Positions 6,329 through 13,657 of a DNA stretch of 27,293 bases are shown one piece after another (positions within the stretch are counted from its first letter, which is position 1; every line of letters starts with the position of its first letter). Location of the stretch: the IMG/VR virus record IMGVR_UViG_3300010885_016029, positions 1-27,293 of that record; one strand, given 5' to 3'. Source of the DNA: a virus. The notes under the pieces were generated by a model. The model was not told where the DNA came from. It searched no databases and saw only the letters and a list, made by a program, of their open reading frames with translations. The translations under genes were made by a program, and so were the position numbers.

Positions 6329-6714
6329 TCAACGGACTGTCACCATTAGCAAACGCTACGCTCACGTGGAGCGTTGCTTCTGGTTACACAGTTGATTCTG
6401 ACACTGGCAATTACATTCCCATGTCAAGTGGCGTTGTGTATTATGCTAGCCTCAAGCAGAAAGCCAATCCACGGTACGATTATTTGCTAGGTGCTGATAA
6501 TACGGCTGTGTACATGGAAGGACGCTTGACAGGGCCTCTAGCCCTCTCTGGTATCACTCCTGGCAGCAATGCTTCTGCAACTATCAATGGAAGGGAGGGA
6601 CGGTTCGAGCTTCTGCCTAATGAGCAAATTGCTGAACATTATTGGCAATTTCTTGGCACGCCAATCAGAGGAATTTTTAGACTGGTTGGCAAAGGAAGCG
6701 TCTTGAACGCTTAA
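6325..6714 (+). CDS. Probable head closure / head-tail joining protein
   Basis: 129 residues, starting at the ATGA overlap with the DUF4054 gene. It appears to be mostly beta: WSVASGYTVDSDTGNYI, VVYYASLKQKANPRYDYL, YMEGRLTGPLALSGI and a C-terminal YWQFLGTPIRGIFRLVGKG. No named motif is seen. Small beta-barrel stopper proteins usually follow the connector adaptor, and that position is the main reason for the call. A 27-base gap with GAGGA follows before the tube gene. Confidence 0.5.
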   Translation: MINGLSPLANATLTWSVASGYTVDSDTGNYIPMSSGVVYYASLKQKANPRYDYLLGADNTAVYMEGRLTGPLALSGITPGSNASATINGREGRFELLPNEQIAEHYWQFLGTPIRGIFRLVGKGSVLNA

Positions 6715-6741
6715 TCGTTCCTTCTTTCCCATTGAGGATAA

Positions 6742-7320
6742 ATGACTCTCTACCATCCGACTGAATTGGTTAAGAGCCAAGACGTTATCGTTCGTGTTGG
6801 CTCTATCTCCGGTACTGCTCGCCCTGTCATCACTCAGAGCGGCGCTACCTTCACCGTGAGTGGTGCTCCCACCCTCTACACCCTGCAAGCCGCTACAACG
6901 GCTTCTATCGCCTTTAACGACAACAATACTGAGTTCTACCTGCTTGGCGGCGGTGGTTTCTCTGATAGCGTTATCACCAGCTCTGCTGCAACTGCTGCCA
7001 TCACCTCCTACTTCCAGAAGGATGTTGACGGCACCGTCTTTCTGCCTGACAGTTTTGACGAAGCCTTCCAGGTTATCGCCACTGCTCGTTATGACAAGAA
7101 CGCTGAAGTGTACGTTGAAATCAACAAGCAACTTGGCGTTAGCGGCACCACTTACTACTACGACCGCGTGGCTTTTGTTAGCCGAGTGATGAACTATAAC
7201 GAGAGCTATCCTGCTGATAACCTCGTGGAATGCACCTTCGACTTGATGAGCCGTGGTCGCATCGGCATTCACCAGAATGCTCAGAACACTGGTTCTATCA
7301 TTCCGACTGCTCCTAACTGA
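6742..7320 (+). CDS. Major tail tube protein
   Basis: 192 residues. GAGGA (6734-6738) lies just upstream of ATG 6742. The protein has an N-terminal beta domain (DVIVRVGSISGTARPVITQ, TLQAATTASIAFNDNN) and a C-terminal part with DGTVFLPDSFDEAFQVIATA, YVEINKQLG, YYDRVAFVSRVMNYNES and LVECTFDLMSRGRI. This looks like a tail tube subunit that stacks in rings around the tape measure. Strongly biased codons like those of the capsid gene, a private terminator directly downstream, and position before the chaperone genes all support a highly expressed major tail protein. The exact Pfam family is not assigned. Confidence 0.75.
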   Translation: MTLYHPTELVKSQDVIVRVGSISGTARPVITQSGATFTVSGAPTLYTLQAATTASIAFNDNNTEFYLLGGGGFSDSVITSSAATAAITSYFQKDVDGTVFLPDSFDEAFQVIATARYDKNAEVYVEINKQLGVSGTTYYYDRVAFVSRVMNYNESYPADNLVECTFDLMSRGRIGIHQNAQNTGSIIPTAPN

Positions 7321-7343
7321 GCATTTCTTCCATAGTTTTGCTA

Positions 7344-7370
7344 GCCTTCCCTTACGGGGAGGCCTTTTTA
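7344..7370 (+). terminator. Rho-independent terminator after the tail tube gene
   Basis: GCCTTCCC (7344-7351) pairs with GGGGAGGC (7356-7363) in eight pairs, one a G-U, around the loop TTAC, followed by C and a T5 run (7365-7369). It lies 24 bases after the tube stop codon. The 3' arm contains GGGGAGG, which is also the only good ribosome binding site for the next gene (GTG 7373). Expected effect: reduced transcription past the abundant capsid/tube genes. Confidence 0.8.
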
Positions 7371-7372
7371 TT

Positions 7373-7783
7373 GTGAATATCACTCAATTACGCGACACTA
7401 TTAACAGTCTTCTGGGAGCATCTCCTAATCTCCTTGGAACATACACGTTGCCAAATAATACCACAACGCCAGCCATTTATACAGTAGGACGCCAAAGCGT
7501 GCCCACGTCCTGGAAGGTGACGGGTCTTGAGGCAACAATTAACGAGTTTCCAGACGTGTCGCCAAAACCAATGGTGGGTACTCTTCGCAATCGTCAAACA
7601 TGGACGGTTATGCTCGTTGATTATGATCCTGCTTCTAATAAATTGCAAACTGCAGCACAGCGAATAGCACGAGTATTTCCAGATGCCGTGTTTTCATTTT
7701 CTCCTGAATCCGACATTGCCTACGGTCAATATCGTATTAGGATTCCAGACGTGCAATTGCTTACTCTCTATCCACCATCATGA
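7373..7783 (+). CDS. Minor tail protein, possibly tail terminator/completion
   Basis: 136 residues from GTG 7373 (NITQLRDTINSLLG). The frame is open further upstream through the terminator, but that extension reads through the end of the tube gene and the hairpin and is not credible. GTG has GGGGAGG 10 bases upstream, within the terminator arm. The sequence SWKVTGLEATINEFPDVSPK, RQTWTVMLVDYDP and AQRIARVFPDAVFSFSPE gives an alpha-beta pattern with a size near lambda U (tail terminator). No diagnostic motif is visible, and this gene lies after the tube gene rather than before it as in lambda. The stop overlaps the next start (ATGA, 7780-7783). Confidence 0.55.
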   Translation: MNITQLRDTINSLLGASPNLLGTYTLPNNTTTPAIYTVGRQSVPTSWKVTGLEATINEFPDVSPKPMVGTLRNRQTWTVMLVDYDPASNKLQTAAQRIARVFPDAVFSFSPESDIAYGQYRIRIPDVQLLTLYPPS

Positions 7784-8016
7784 AATTGCTGAAAAGCACA
7801 TGTGAGAAGGCGTGGTTCTTTGATGCTCGCAAAAGCAATGACACATTAGCAGTTGGATTTTGCTGCTTTCTTCCTGAATGCCCACCAGAAGTAGAAATAA
7901 CTTTTAGAGGAAAACAAATGATGGTAATGGTTCCAAGAGGAGCCGTCTATTCCGCTGTGCCAACTCGGACAATGAACGTTAAACTATCTTTGTTTTCAAT
8001 AAGGACCGATGAGTAA
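7780..8016 (+). CDS. Small hypothetical tail-region protein
   Basis: 78 residues, starting in the ATGA overlap with the preceding gene and ending 8 bases inside the chaperone gene. It looks beta-rich (LAVGFCCFLPECPPEVEITF, KQMMVMVPRGAVYSAVPT) with three or four cysteines in the first half. No known family is recognised. Tight overlap on both sides indicates it is a real, coupled gene rather than a chance frame. Confidence 0.6.
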   Translation: MKLLKSTCEKAWFFDARKSNDTLAVGFCCFLPECPPEVEITFRGKQMMVMVPRGAVYSAVPTRTMNVKLSLFSIRTDE

Positions 8017-8545
8017 ATACTCAGAAATTTTTCTAGTGGGGAATGCCGAGTACGAAGAGCTTGGCTCGCGCTTGCGTATCAGGCGATATGGTAGTTGGCT
8101 GGCGGAAGAGTCATGGGTGAAAGAAGACCAGGCACGTAATCGTGCTCAATTCACTCTTAAGGCCATTCAGCTAGCTCGTCGCATCGCAAAAGAAAAAGAC
8201 ATTTCAGAAGAAGAGGCATTTCAACTTCTTCAAGGTGGAGAAAATAAGAATGCTGCACTCCTAAATGATTTTGCAGAGGAAACTGCAGATCTTATGGCAT
8301 GCATGCCTTCCTACCGCGAACAATTTGAACAACTTGCAACAGTGTTCCTGCGTAATCGTGGTGAAGTATTGAGTGGTAAGAAATGGATTGCAACTGAAGA
8401 TTGGGAGACGGCAGACACTGCAAAGTTGACCAAAGACATGATGCAAAATCTTGAATTCTTTATGGCCAAGGAAGACAACAGTCAAGTTGAAGGTGAAGAT
8501 GCCGAGGATCAAGGAGAGGAGGAAGAAGCCAGCCCAAAAGCTTAG
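8009..8545 (+). CDS. Tail assembly chaperone, lambda G-like (short product)
   Basis: 178 residues, overlapping the previous gene by 8 bases, with AAGGA (8001-8005) close upstream. It is charged and helical: EEFGSRLR-type start followed by EDQARNRAQFTLKAIQLARR, a second helical region (LNDFAEETADLMACMPSYRE), and an acidic Glu/Asp-rich tail before the stop. This composition and the position between tube and tape measure genes match the lambda G chaperone, which coats the tape measure before tube assembly and is absent from the virion. The stop TAG 8543-8545 comes one codon after a slippery CCCAAAA heptamer, allowing a longer GT form. Confidence 0.75.
   Translation: MSKYSEIFLVGNAEYEELGSRLRIRRYGSWLAEESWVKEDQARNRAQFTLKAIQLARRIAKEKDISEEEAFQLLQGGENKNAALLNDFAEETADLMACMPSYREQFEQLATVFLRNRGEVLSGKKWIATEDWETADTAKLTKDMMQNLEFFMAKEDNSQVEGEDAEDQGEEEEASPKA
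8533..8539 (+). promoter_or_regulatory. Programmed -1 frameshift heptamer CCCAAAA of the tail chaperone pair
   Basis: In the G-like frame the bases read C CCA AAA GCT TAG, a perfect X XXY YYZ site one codon before the stop. Shifting back one base joins a 137-residue open frame with no ATG or GTG of its own. -1 slippage at the G/GT position is a well established and conserved feature of siphovirus tail modules. No strong hairpin is obvious downstream. Confidence 0.85.
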
Positions 8546-8952
8546 TTGAGCGTCTTGAGGCAAATGCAACCATAATAATTAACCAGTCCACAGATTGGAC
8601 AGATATTTATTGTCGCATTGCTTCCCTTGGACTCTCTGACCCATTGTTCCACGCCTCCAGTTTCAAGCGAGTGCCAATTCGCTTAATTGTTGCCTTGCTT
8701 AATTTTCAGGCCAAAGAGAAGAAGCAGACAATTAATGCTCAAAGTATTAGCACTGCCAAGTTGGGCATGATTGTCATTGCAGCACTTGCCGGAAAGAAGG
8801 CAAATGCTTCGCTTGCTGACTTCCTGCCTTTCGAGAGTGAAGCAGATCCAACTGGTCTTCAAGAATCAACAATTGAAGCTTTGAAGTGGGCTTTAAAAAA
8901 TCAAAAACTTCCTCCAGTTATAGTGGGCCTAATCGGTGTTGCACTTGGGTAG
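8539..8952 (+). CDS. Tail assembly chaperone T extension (GT product by -1 frameshift)
   Basis: This -1 frame begins as KSLVERLEANATIIIN and runs to TAG 8950-8952 with no ATG or GTG; the first start-like codon is TTG 8644, which would leave out about 35 coding residues. The fused GT protein would be about 314 residues. The T part contains SSFKRVPIRLIVALLNFQAK, a Lys/Ala-rich helix region (AKLGMIVIAALAGKKANASL), FLPFESE and a hydrophobic C-terminus. In lambda the T domain binds the tube subunit while G binds the tape measure. The frame arrangement and position match, and the sequence itself is diverged. Confidence 0.8.
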   Translation, partial: SLVERLEANATIIINQSTDWTDIYCRIASLGLSDPLFHASSFKRVPIRLIVALLNFQAKEKKQTINAQSISTAKLGMIVIAALAGKKANASLADFLPFESEADPTGLQESTIEALKWALKNQKLPPVIVGLIGVALG

Positions 8953-8993
8953 AATGCTAGATTATGGCTAACTGTTAAACAGACGTTGCTCCA

Positions 8994-9512
8994 ATGGCAT
9001 ATACACTGCGATTTGAAAGCAATGCAATGCAGCAAGATAATAGAATTCGACAATTTTTAGAACAACTGGCAATTTTTGGCCGCAATGTTAGACGAGTGGC
9101 ACGTGCTGAAGTGCAAGAAGCTCGCATTAACGAGCTTCGCCAATTTTACGGAATATCCCAGAGAACATTTGGTCGAGCAATGGACTGGGCCGATAATGAT
9201 TTTGATCAGCAAATTACTTCGGATCAATGGGACTGGAAGGGGCCAACTGGAAGGACTAAAAGGAGAAACGGCCAAGTAGTTACTGAGCCACGTGACATTG
9301 TTGATAGTGGGACTCTACTAAGAAGCAAACAGCGCAATAATATCAATGGCTCCACTACTGAATTTACTTGGACAGCAAACCATGCCGAAGGTGTTCATGA
9401 TGGCTATGTAGCCAGGGGAGGAGAACTTAATCCTGCTCGCCCATGGACAGAGCCGACACTACAGGAAATTGATGAAGTGATCAATGAAATCGTTGCTCGG
9501 AGGGCTCAATAA
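8994..9512 (+). CDS. HK97 gp10-like tail component
   Basis: 172 residues. The N-terminal half is helical (NRIRQFLEQLAIFGRNVRR, VARAEVQEARINELRQF). The C-terminal half has DIVDSGTLLRSKQ, then FTWTANHAEGVHDGYVARGG and NPARPWTEPTLQEIDEV. A short beta segment, A..VHdGY, then PARPWxEP and a final helix is the usual pattern of the HK97 gp10-like tail-completion family. It ends directly before the tape measure start. Its place between the chaperone and tape measure is less common than a position before the tube gene. There is no clear ribosome binding site before ATG 8994. Confidence 0.6.
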   Translation: MAYTLRFESNAMQQDNRIRQFLEQLAIFGRNVRRVARAEVQEARINELRQFYGISQRTFGRAMDWADNDFDQQITSDQWDWKGPTGRTKRRNGQVVTEPRDIVDSGTLLRSKQRNNINGSTTEFTWTANHAEGVHDGYVARGGELNPARPWTEPTLQEIDEVINEIVARRAQ

Positions 9513-12500
9513 ATGACTTATTCAATTAATTTCTCTACTAATGCTGCCCAAGCTATTCGCGACATCCAGCGGATCAATCAGAGCATTGGAGATCTTGGAA
9601 GACTTGGCCAAAACATTCAAATCAATGTCAATACTGCACGATTAAGCGGAAACATTAGGGAGACATTTAGGCAACTCAATACTGAGATCGGCCGGATGGA
9701 GACAAGGCTGTCCAGATTGCAAATTGGCAGCAAAGCCTTTACGCAGATGAATGCAGCCATTGGCTACCGCCAGGGCCGCGTAGAGCGGGGTCAAATGATT
9801 GGCGAGCCATTGCGATTACGTGGACAGGCTCAGGCCTTTGGCGAGGGAACCTCTGTTCGTCTTAGCAAAGAATTGCAAGCCGCACAAGTTGAAGCCTCAC
9901 AACTTGCTCCCAATACTGCACCATGGATTGAACTTCAGCAGCAAATTGGACGCATCAATACACAACTTCAACAAAGCAAAAAGTTAGCAGAAACTATTCA
10001 GATGAGGGAAAGCTTAGGAGCTTTCTCTCCCGGCAGTCTTGCGAGTTTGGAAACTAGATTAACAATCCTAAAAAATTCAGCAAGAAATATTTCTCCCGAT
10101 ACAGACCAGTGGAGAAAATTCAACGATCAAATACAACGTACGGAAAGATCCATTCAGAGAATCAATAGGAAGCCCTTGAGCGCTGGTCAGCGTCTAGGTG
10201 CGGCTGGCGGTGCATTTCTATATGGTGGCGGAATGGGAGGCGGTGCTGGCAGTGCTCTCGGTGGCATTGCTGGTGGTCTGATGGGAGGCGTACCTGGAGC
10301 TTTCACTGGAGCTGCTGTTGGTCAATTTGTTGACAATATGGGGCAGCAAACTGCTGCAATTGCAACCTTAGTTGCTGAGATTAATAAATCTAAAATTGCA
10401 CTGGCAGGAGTTTCAACCAATGTTGATGACTACAATAAGTCAATTGCCTCTGCCACTGCAATTAGTAGCAAATTTCTTCTGCCAATTTCCGATGGCATCA
10501 AACAATTTACAAAGCTAAAAGCAAGTGTAGTTGGAGCAGGTTATAGCACCGAGGTAACTACAAAAGTCTTCAATGGTATTGCTGCAGCAATTATTGGAAC
10601 AGGAGGATCAACTGAAGACTTAAATGGTGCATTGCTGGCCACTTCACAAGTATTTAGCAAGGGAAAAGTTAGTGCTGAAGAATTAAGAGGTCAAATTGGA
10701 GAAAGACTGCCTGGTGCATTTACTTTATTTGCAAAATCCATCGGAAAAACCCCCCAAGATCTTGATAAACTTCTTCAAGATGGAAAAGTTGGTCTGAAAG
10801 ATTTTATTAAATTTACAGATGAATTGAATGTAAAATTTGGAAAAACTGCTGAAACTCTTGCGGCTGCCCCTGAAAATGCTGGGCCACGTTTGAAGGTTGC
10901 ATTGCAAGCTGCCGCTGTATCTTATGGTGGTTTGTTTCAAGTTATCGGTGCTGGATTCCAGAATTCAGTAAGTGATGTTATTAAATTTGCGCTTGTCAAC
11001 GAAAGTTCAATCAAAAGAGTGGTTACAGTTTTTGCCATTGGTTTTAATACACTTGGCAAATTAGTTGTTGGTTTTGGAAAATTTTTAGTAGGTACATTTA
11101 ATCTTGTCTTCACTCAGTTACTTGGTAGTCTTGACACAGTTCTTTCCAGAATTGAAAATGCGATTAATCGTGCCAAAGCAGTCGAAAGTTTAACTCCAGA
11201 AAAAATTACATCAATACAAAATCAAGCGAGAATTATTGCAGATAAGAGGTATCCAGGATTGCTTGCATCTGGAGAAAAAAGCACTTTTTACAATACCACC
11301 TTTAATAAATTAATTGATGAAGCGACTGGTGCCTCGAAAGAAGTTAAATATACTGATAAAATCAAAAATATTCTTTTTCCTGAATTCGATCCAACTCAAT
11401 TTGGTGGCGGTACTCAGGGCAATGGAATGCCTGGTGGTGCTGCAAATACAAAAGGAGTGGAAGCGTTTGAAAAATTAAAAGATGATCTTGCCAAGGCTTA
11501 TAACGAAGCTGAAATTGAACGTATTAAGAAACGTTTTGAACTGCAAAAACAATTGCAGCAAGATCAGTTTGATATGCAAGAGCTTGGCGCTAATCGCCTG
11601 CAAAAACAAAACTTAGCACTAATAAGAGCATTGATGGCGGCTGAGATAAGCAGGGCTGAAACTGTTCGCAATGCACGGCTAGAAGTGCAAAAACAGTCTG
11701 GAAAAGTTGCCGGTGGAGCCGGAGGCATTGCACAATATTACACTGGAGATCCGTCAAGCGCTAGTTATGACAGGAGCCATGGCACAACAGGCAATTATCA
11801 TGACCACCTGGCTTTTACTACTAGAGAAGCGGCAGTGGCGGCTTATGAAGCGCTAAAACTTGCTGGCATTAAAGTTACAGAATTTCAGGGGTATGGACAA
11901 GGCGTTACTGGTGCCCATAGCGGCTCGGGCTCCCTCCACCACCAAGGATTGGCATTTGATGTGCCTGGTTATCAATGGGGAGGCAGTGGTGCTATTGGAG
12001 CAAGGGAATATGCTGGCTCAGCCCGTGTAAGACAGGCTGTTGGCATAAGCGGACCAGTTGGAGCAGGGCAGTTCCGCAAGGTGGGGGGAAATGAAAAGCG
12101 TGACATAATGGCGGAAGCCAATACGGGTATTGCTGCTCAAAATGCGCAACAGGCTGCATTTGATGCAAATATTCTTAAGTCCTCGGAAGTAATGAAGGCA
12201 TTTGCACAGTATGCAAGTGAAGCATACAATGTTCCAGACTTGAAACTTTCAAATGACTTACTCAAGCTCCGCAATGATTTAACTTCTCAAGGAATGGGTC
12301 CTGAGCAAATTGACTATCAAGTTCGTTTGCATGAAATTGAACAACAAAGACAGGATTTACTATCTCGCCTTCCCGCAGCAGAGGACAAGGCAAAACTATC
12401 TATTGCGTTACGGCAGGCTGGACTTGCAGCTTTAACTAAGGTAACTAAAGAAGCCACTGCTGAGGAAAAACGCAAAAATGATGAAACATTAAAAGGATTG

Positions 12501-13304
12501 CTTATTGCAGCACAAACACAACAAGCTGATCGTCTTGCAATGGCACAAGCTATTTCTCCTGATGCTGAAATGCGCTTGCGTCTTGAACAGACATATCCAG
12601 GACAAAGTAAGGCAAGTATTGATAATCTTTTCGCCACTGAAAAAGCAATTGCTAAAGCCGAAGAATTGAAGACTGCCTTCCAGGGTGTTGCATCAGCTAT
12701 TGGTGATTCCTTTGGTCAAGCTTTTAAGGGAGTGGTATCAGGCTCCATGACAGCGCAGGAAGCATTGTCTCAAATGTTCCAAAGTATTGCCAGTTCTTTC
12801 ATGGATATGGTTGCACAAATGATTGCTTCATGGATAAAAGCACAAGCCATCAAAGGAATAGCAAGTTTGATTGGAATGATAATTCCAGGATTTGGAACTA
12901 CAGCCTCGCCAGGCGGATTGGAAGGTGTAAATATGGGAGCAGTAAATCAATATTCAGCACCGCTAGGTTATGCAAATGGTGGTGTTATCTCCGGTGGCTT
13001 TCGTGCCTTTGCCTCTGGAGGCGTTGTCTCAGGCCCCACGCTTGGCCTTGTAGGCGAAGGGCGTTACAATGAGGCAGTTATTCCTCTACCAGACGGCAAG
13101 AGTGTCCCGGTGGACCTCGGCGGCATGGGCGGCGGGGGTCAAATCACTAGTAACATTGTTGTCAACGTTAATTCCGATGGTCAAAGTCAAAGTCAACAAT
13201 CGGGCAATGGTTCTGCAGAACTTGGCAAGAAAATTGAAGGCGCTGTCAAGCAAGTTATCGTTGGCGAACTCCGTCCTGGTGGCCTCCTAGCAGGTAGACG
13301 ATAA
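9513..13304 (+). CDS. Tail tape measure protein with embedded peptidase-like domain
   Basis: 1263 residues, with GGAGG 9 bases before ATG 9513. The N-terminus is coiled-coil (ETRLSRLQIGSKAF, then a repeated helix RTERSIQRIN). A Gly/Ala-rich hydrophobic stretch is at about 225-275. A tape-measure N-terminal-type domain follows at about 290-440 (GAGYSTEVTTKVFNGIAAAI, AEELRGQIGERLPGAF). At about 740-850 there is an inserted domain with YHDHLAF and SLHHQGLAFDVPG (S807, H809, G812, D816), resembling the SxHxxGxAxD motif of M15 peptidases. The C-terminus has a hydrophobic stretch (about 1090-1130) and the common ending GPTLGLVGEGRYNEAVIPLP. It sets tail length; at about 0.15 nm per residue the tail would be near 190 nm. 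The stop overlaps the next start (TAATG). Confidence 0.9.
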   Translation: MTYSINFSTNAAQAIRDIQRINQSIGDLGRLGQNIQINVNTARLSGNIRETFRQLNTEIGRMETRLSRLQIGSKAFTQMNAAIGYRQGRVERGQMIGEPLRLRGQAQAFGEGTSVRLSKELQAAQVEASQLAPNTAPWIELQQQIGRINTQLQQSKKLAETIQMRESLGAFSPGSLASLETRLTILKNSARNISPDTDQWRKFNDQIQRTERSIQRINRKPLSAGQRLGAAGGAFLYGGGMGGGAGSALGGIAGGLMGGVPGAFTGAAVGQFVDNMGQQTAAIATLVAEINKSKIALAGVSTNVDDYNKSIASATAISSKFLLPISDGIKQFTKLKASVVGAGYSTEVTTKVFNGIAAAIIGTGGSTEDLNGALLATSQVFSKGKVSAEELRGQIGERLPGAFTLFAKSIGKTPQDLDKLLQDGKVGLKDFIKFTDELNVKFGKTAETLAAAPENAGPRLKVALQAAAVSYGGLFQVIGAGFQNSVSDVIKFALVNESSIKRVVTVFAIGFNTLGKLVVGFGKFLVGTFNLVFTQLLGSLDTVLSRIENAINRAKAVESLTPEKITSIQNQARIIADKRYPGLLASGEKSTFYNTTFNKLIDEATGASKEVKYTDKIKNILFPEFDPTQFGGGTQGNGMPGGAANTKGVEAFEKLKDDLAKAYNEAEIERIKKRFELQKQLQQDQFDMQELGANRLQKQNLALIRALMAAEISRAETVRNARLEVQKQSGKVAGGAGGIAQYYTGDPSSASYDRSHGTTGNYHDHLAFTTREAAVAAYEALKLAGIKVTEFQGYGQGVTGAHSGSGSLHHQGLAFDVPGYQWGGSGAIGAREYAGSARVRQAVGISGPVGAGQFRKVGGNEKRDIMAEANTGIAAQNAQQAAFDANILKSSEVMKAFAQYASEAYNVPDLKLSNDLLKLRNDLTSQGMGPEQIDYQVRLHEIEQQRQDLLSRLPAAEDKAKLSIALRQAGLAALTKVTKEATAEEKRKNDETLKGLLIAAQTQQADRLAMAQAISPDAEMRLRLEQTYPGQSKASIDNLFATEKAIAKAEELKTAFQGVASAIGDSFGQAFKGVVSGSMTAQEALSQMFQSIASSFMDMVAQMIASWIKAQAIKGIASLIGMIIPGFGTTASPGGLEGVNMGAVNQYSAPLGYANGGVISGGFRAFASGGVVSGPTLGLVGEGRYNEAVIPLPDGKSVPVDLGGMGGGGQITSNIVVNVNSDGQSQSQQSGNGSAELGKKIEGAVKQVIVGELRPGGLLAGRR

Positions 13305-13657
13305 TGGCGCAACCAACTTTTGCACTGCCCTGTGAATATGGACTAACTGTCCAACGCGGCAATCGCACGCTCAAAAATAGTTTTGGCGATGGATATGAGC
13401 AAGTGAGTCCAGATGGCATTAACACTGATGTTAGGAAGTACCAAATTGACACTGCCCCCATTGCTGACTCCACTGCCATTGCGCTAGATAAACAACTCTC
13501 TGCTCTTGCTGGAGACTTCTTCTATTCACAATTCTTCATGGACGATCAAATGTATAAATATCGTCTCGATCCAAATCAATGGCAATGGAAAATCATGGGG
13601 CCAGATAATAATACTTTTTCGTTTGCCGTGAGGAGGATTTATGACACTAGAAGCTGA
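13304..13657 (+). CDS. M: Minor tail protein M (lambda gpM-like)
   Basis: 117 residues, starting within the TAATG overlap with the tape measure stop. The pattern NSFGDGYEQVSPDGIN near residue 26, followed by WQWKIMGPDNNTFSFAVRRIYD at the end, matches lambda M, a tail-tip component that joins the growing tip to the tape measure. Its length is close to that of lambda M. It overlaps the L gene by 17 bases. Confidence 0.85.
   Translation: MAQPTFALPCEYGLTVQRGNRTLKNSFGDGYEQVSPDGINTDVRKYQIDTAPIADSTAIALDKQLSALAGDFFYSQFFMDDQMYKYRLDPNQWQWKIMGPDNNTFSFAVRRIYDTRS

Noticed and set aside
7253-7372. Upstream extension of the gene that starts at 7373
   Set aside because: It would read through the end of the tube gene and the terminator hairpin, and the predicted extension is not domain-like. 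GTG 7373 has the ribosome binding site.
6538-7383. 281-codon open frame on the minus strand opposite the tube gene
   Set aside because: It spans a terminator and parts of two genes, and its product has no recognisable domain.
8545-8570. Stem-loop downstream of the chaperone frameshift site (GTTG/CAAC)
   Set aside because: Only four continuous pairs with a long loop; too weak to call a stimulatory structure.
8972-8982. Small inverted repeat CTGTT-A-AACAG before the gp10-like gene
   Set aside because: Five-base arms with a single-base centre and no T-run are easily expected by chance.
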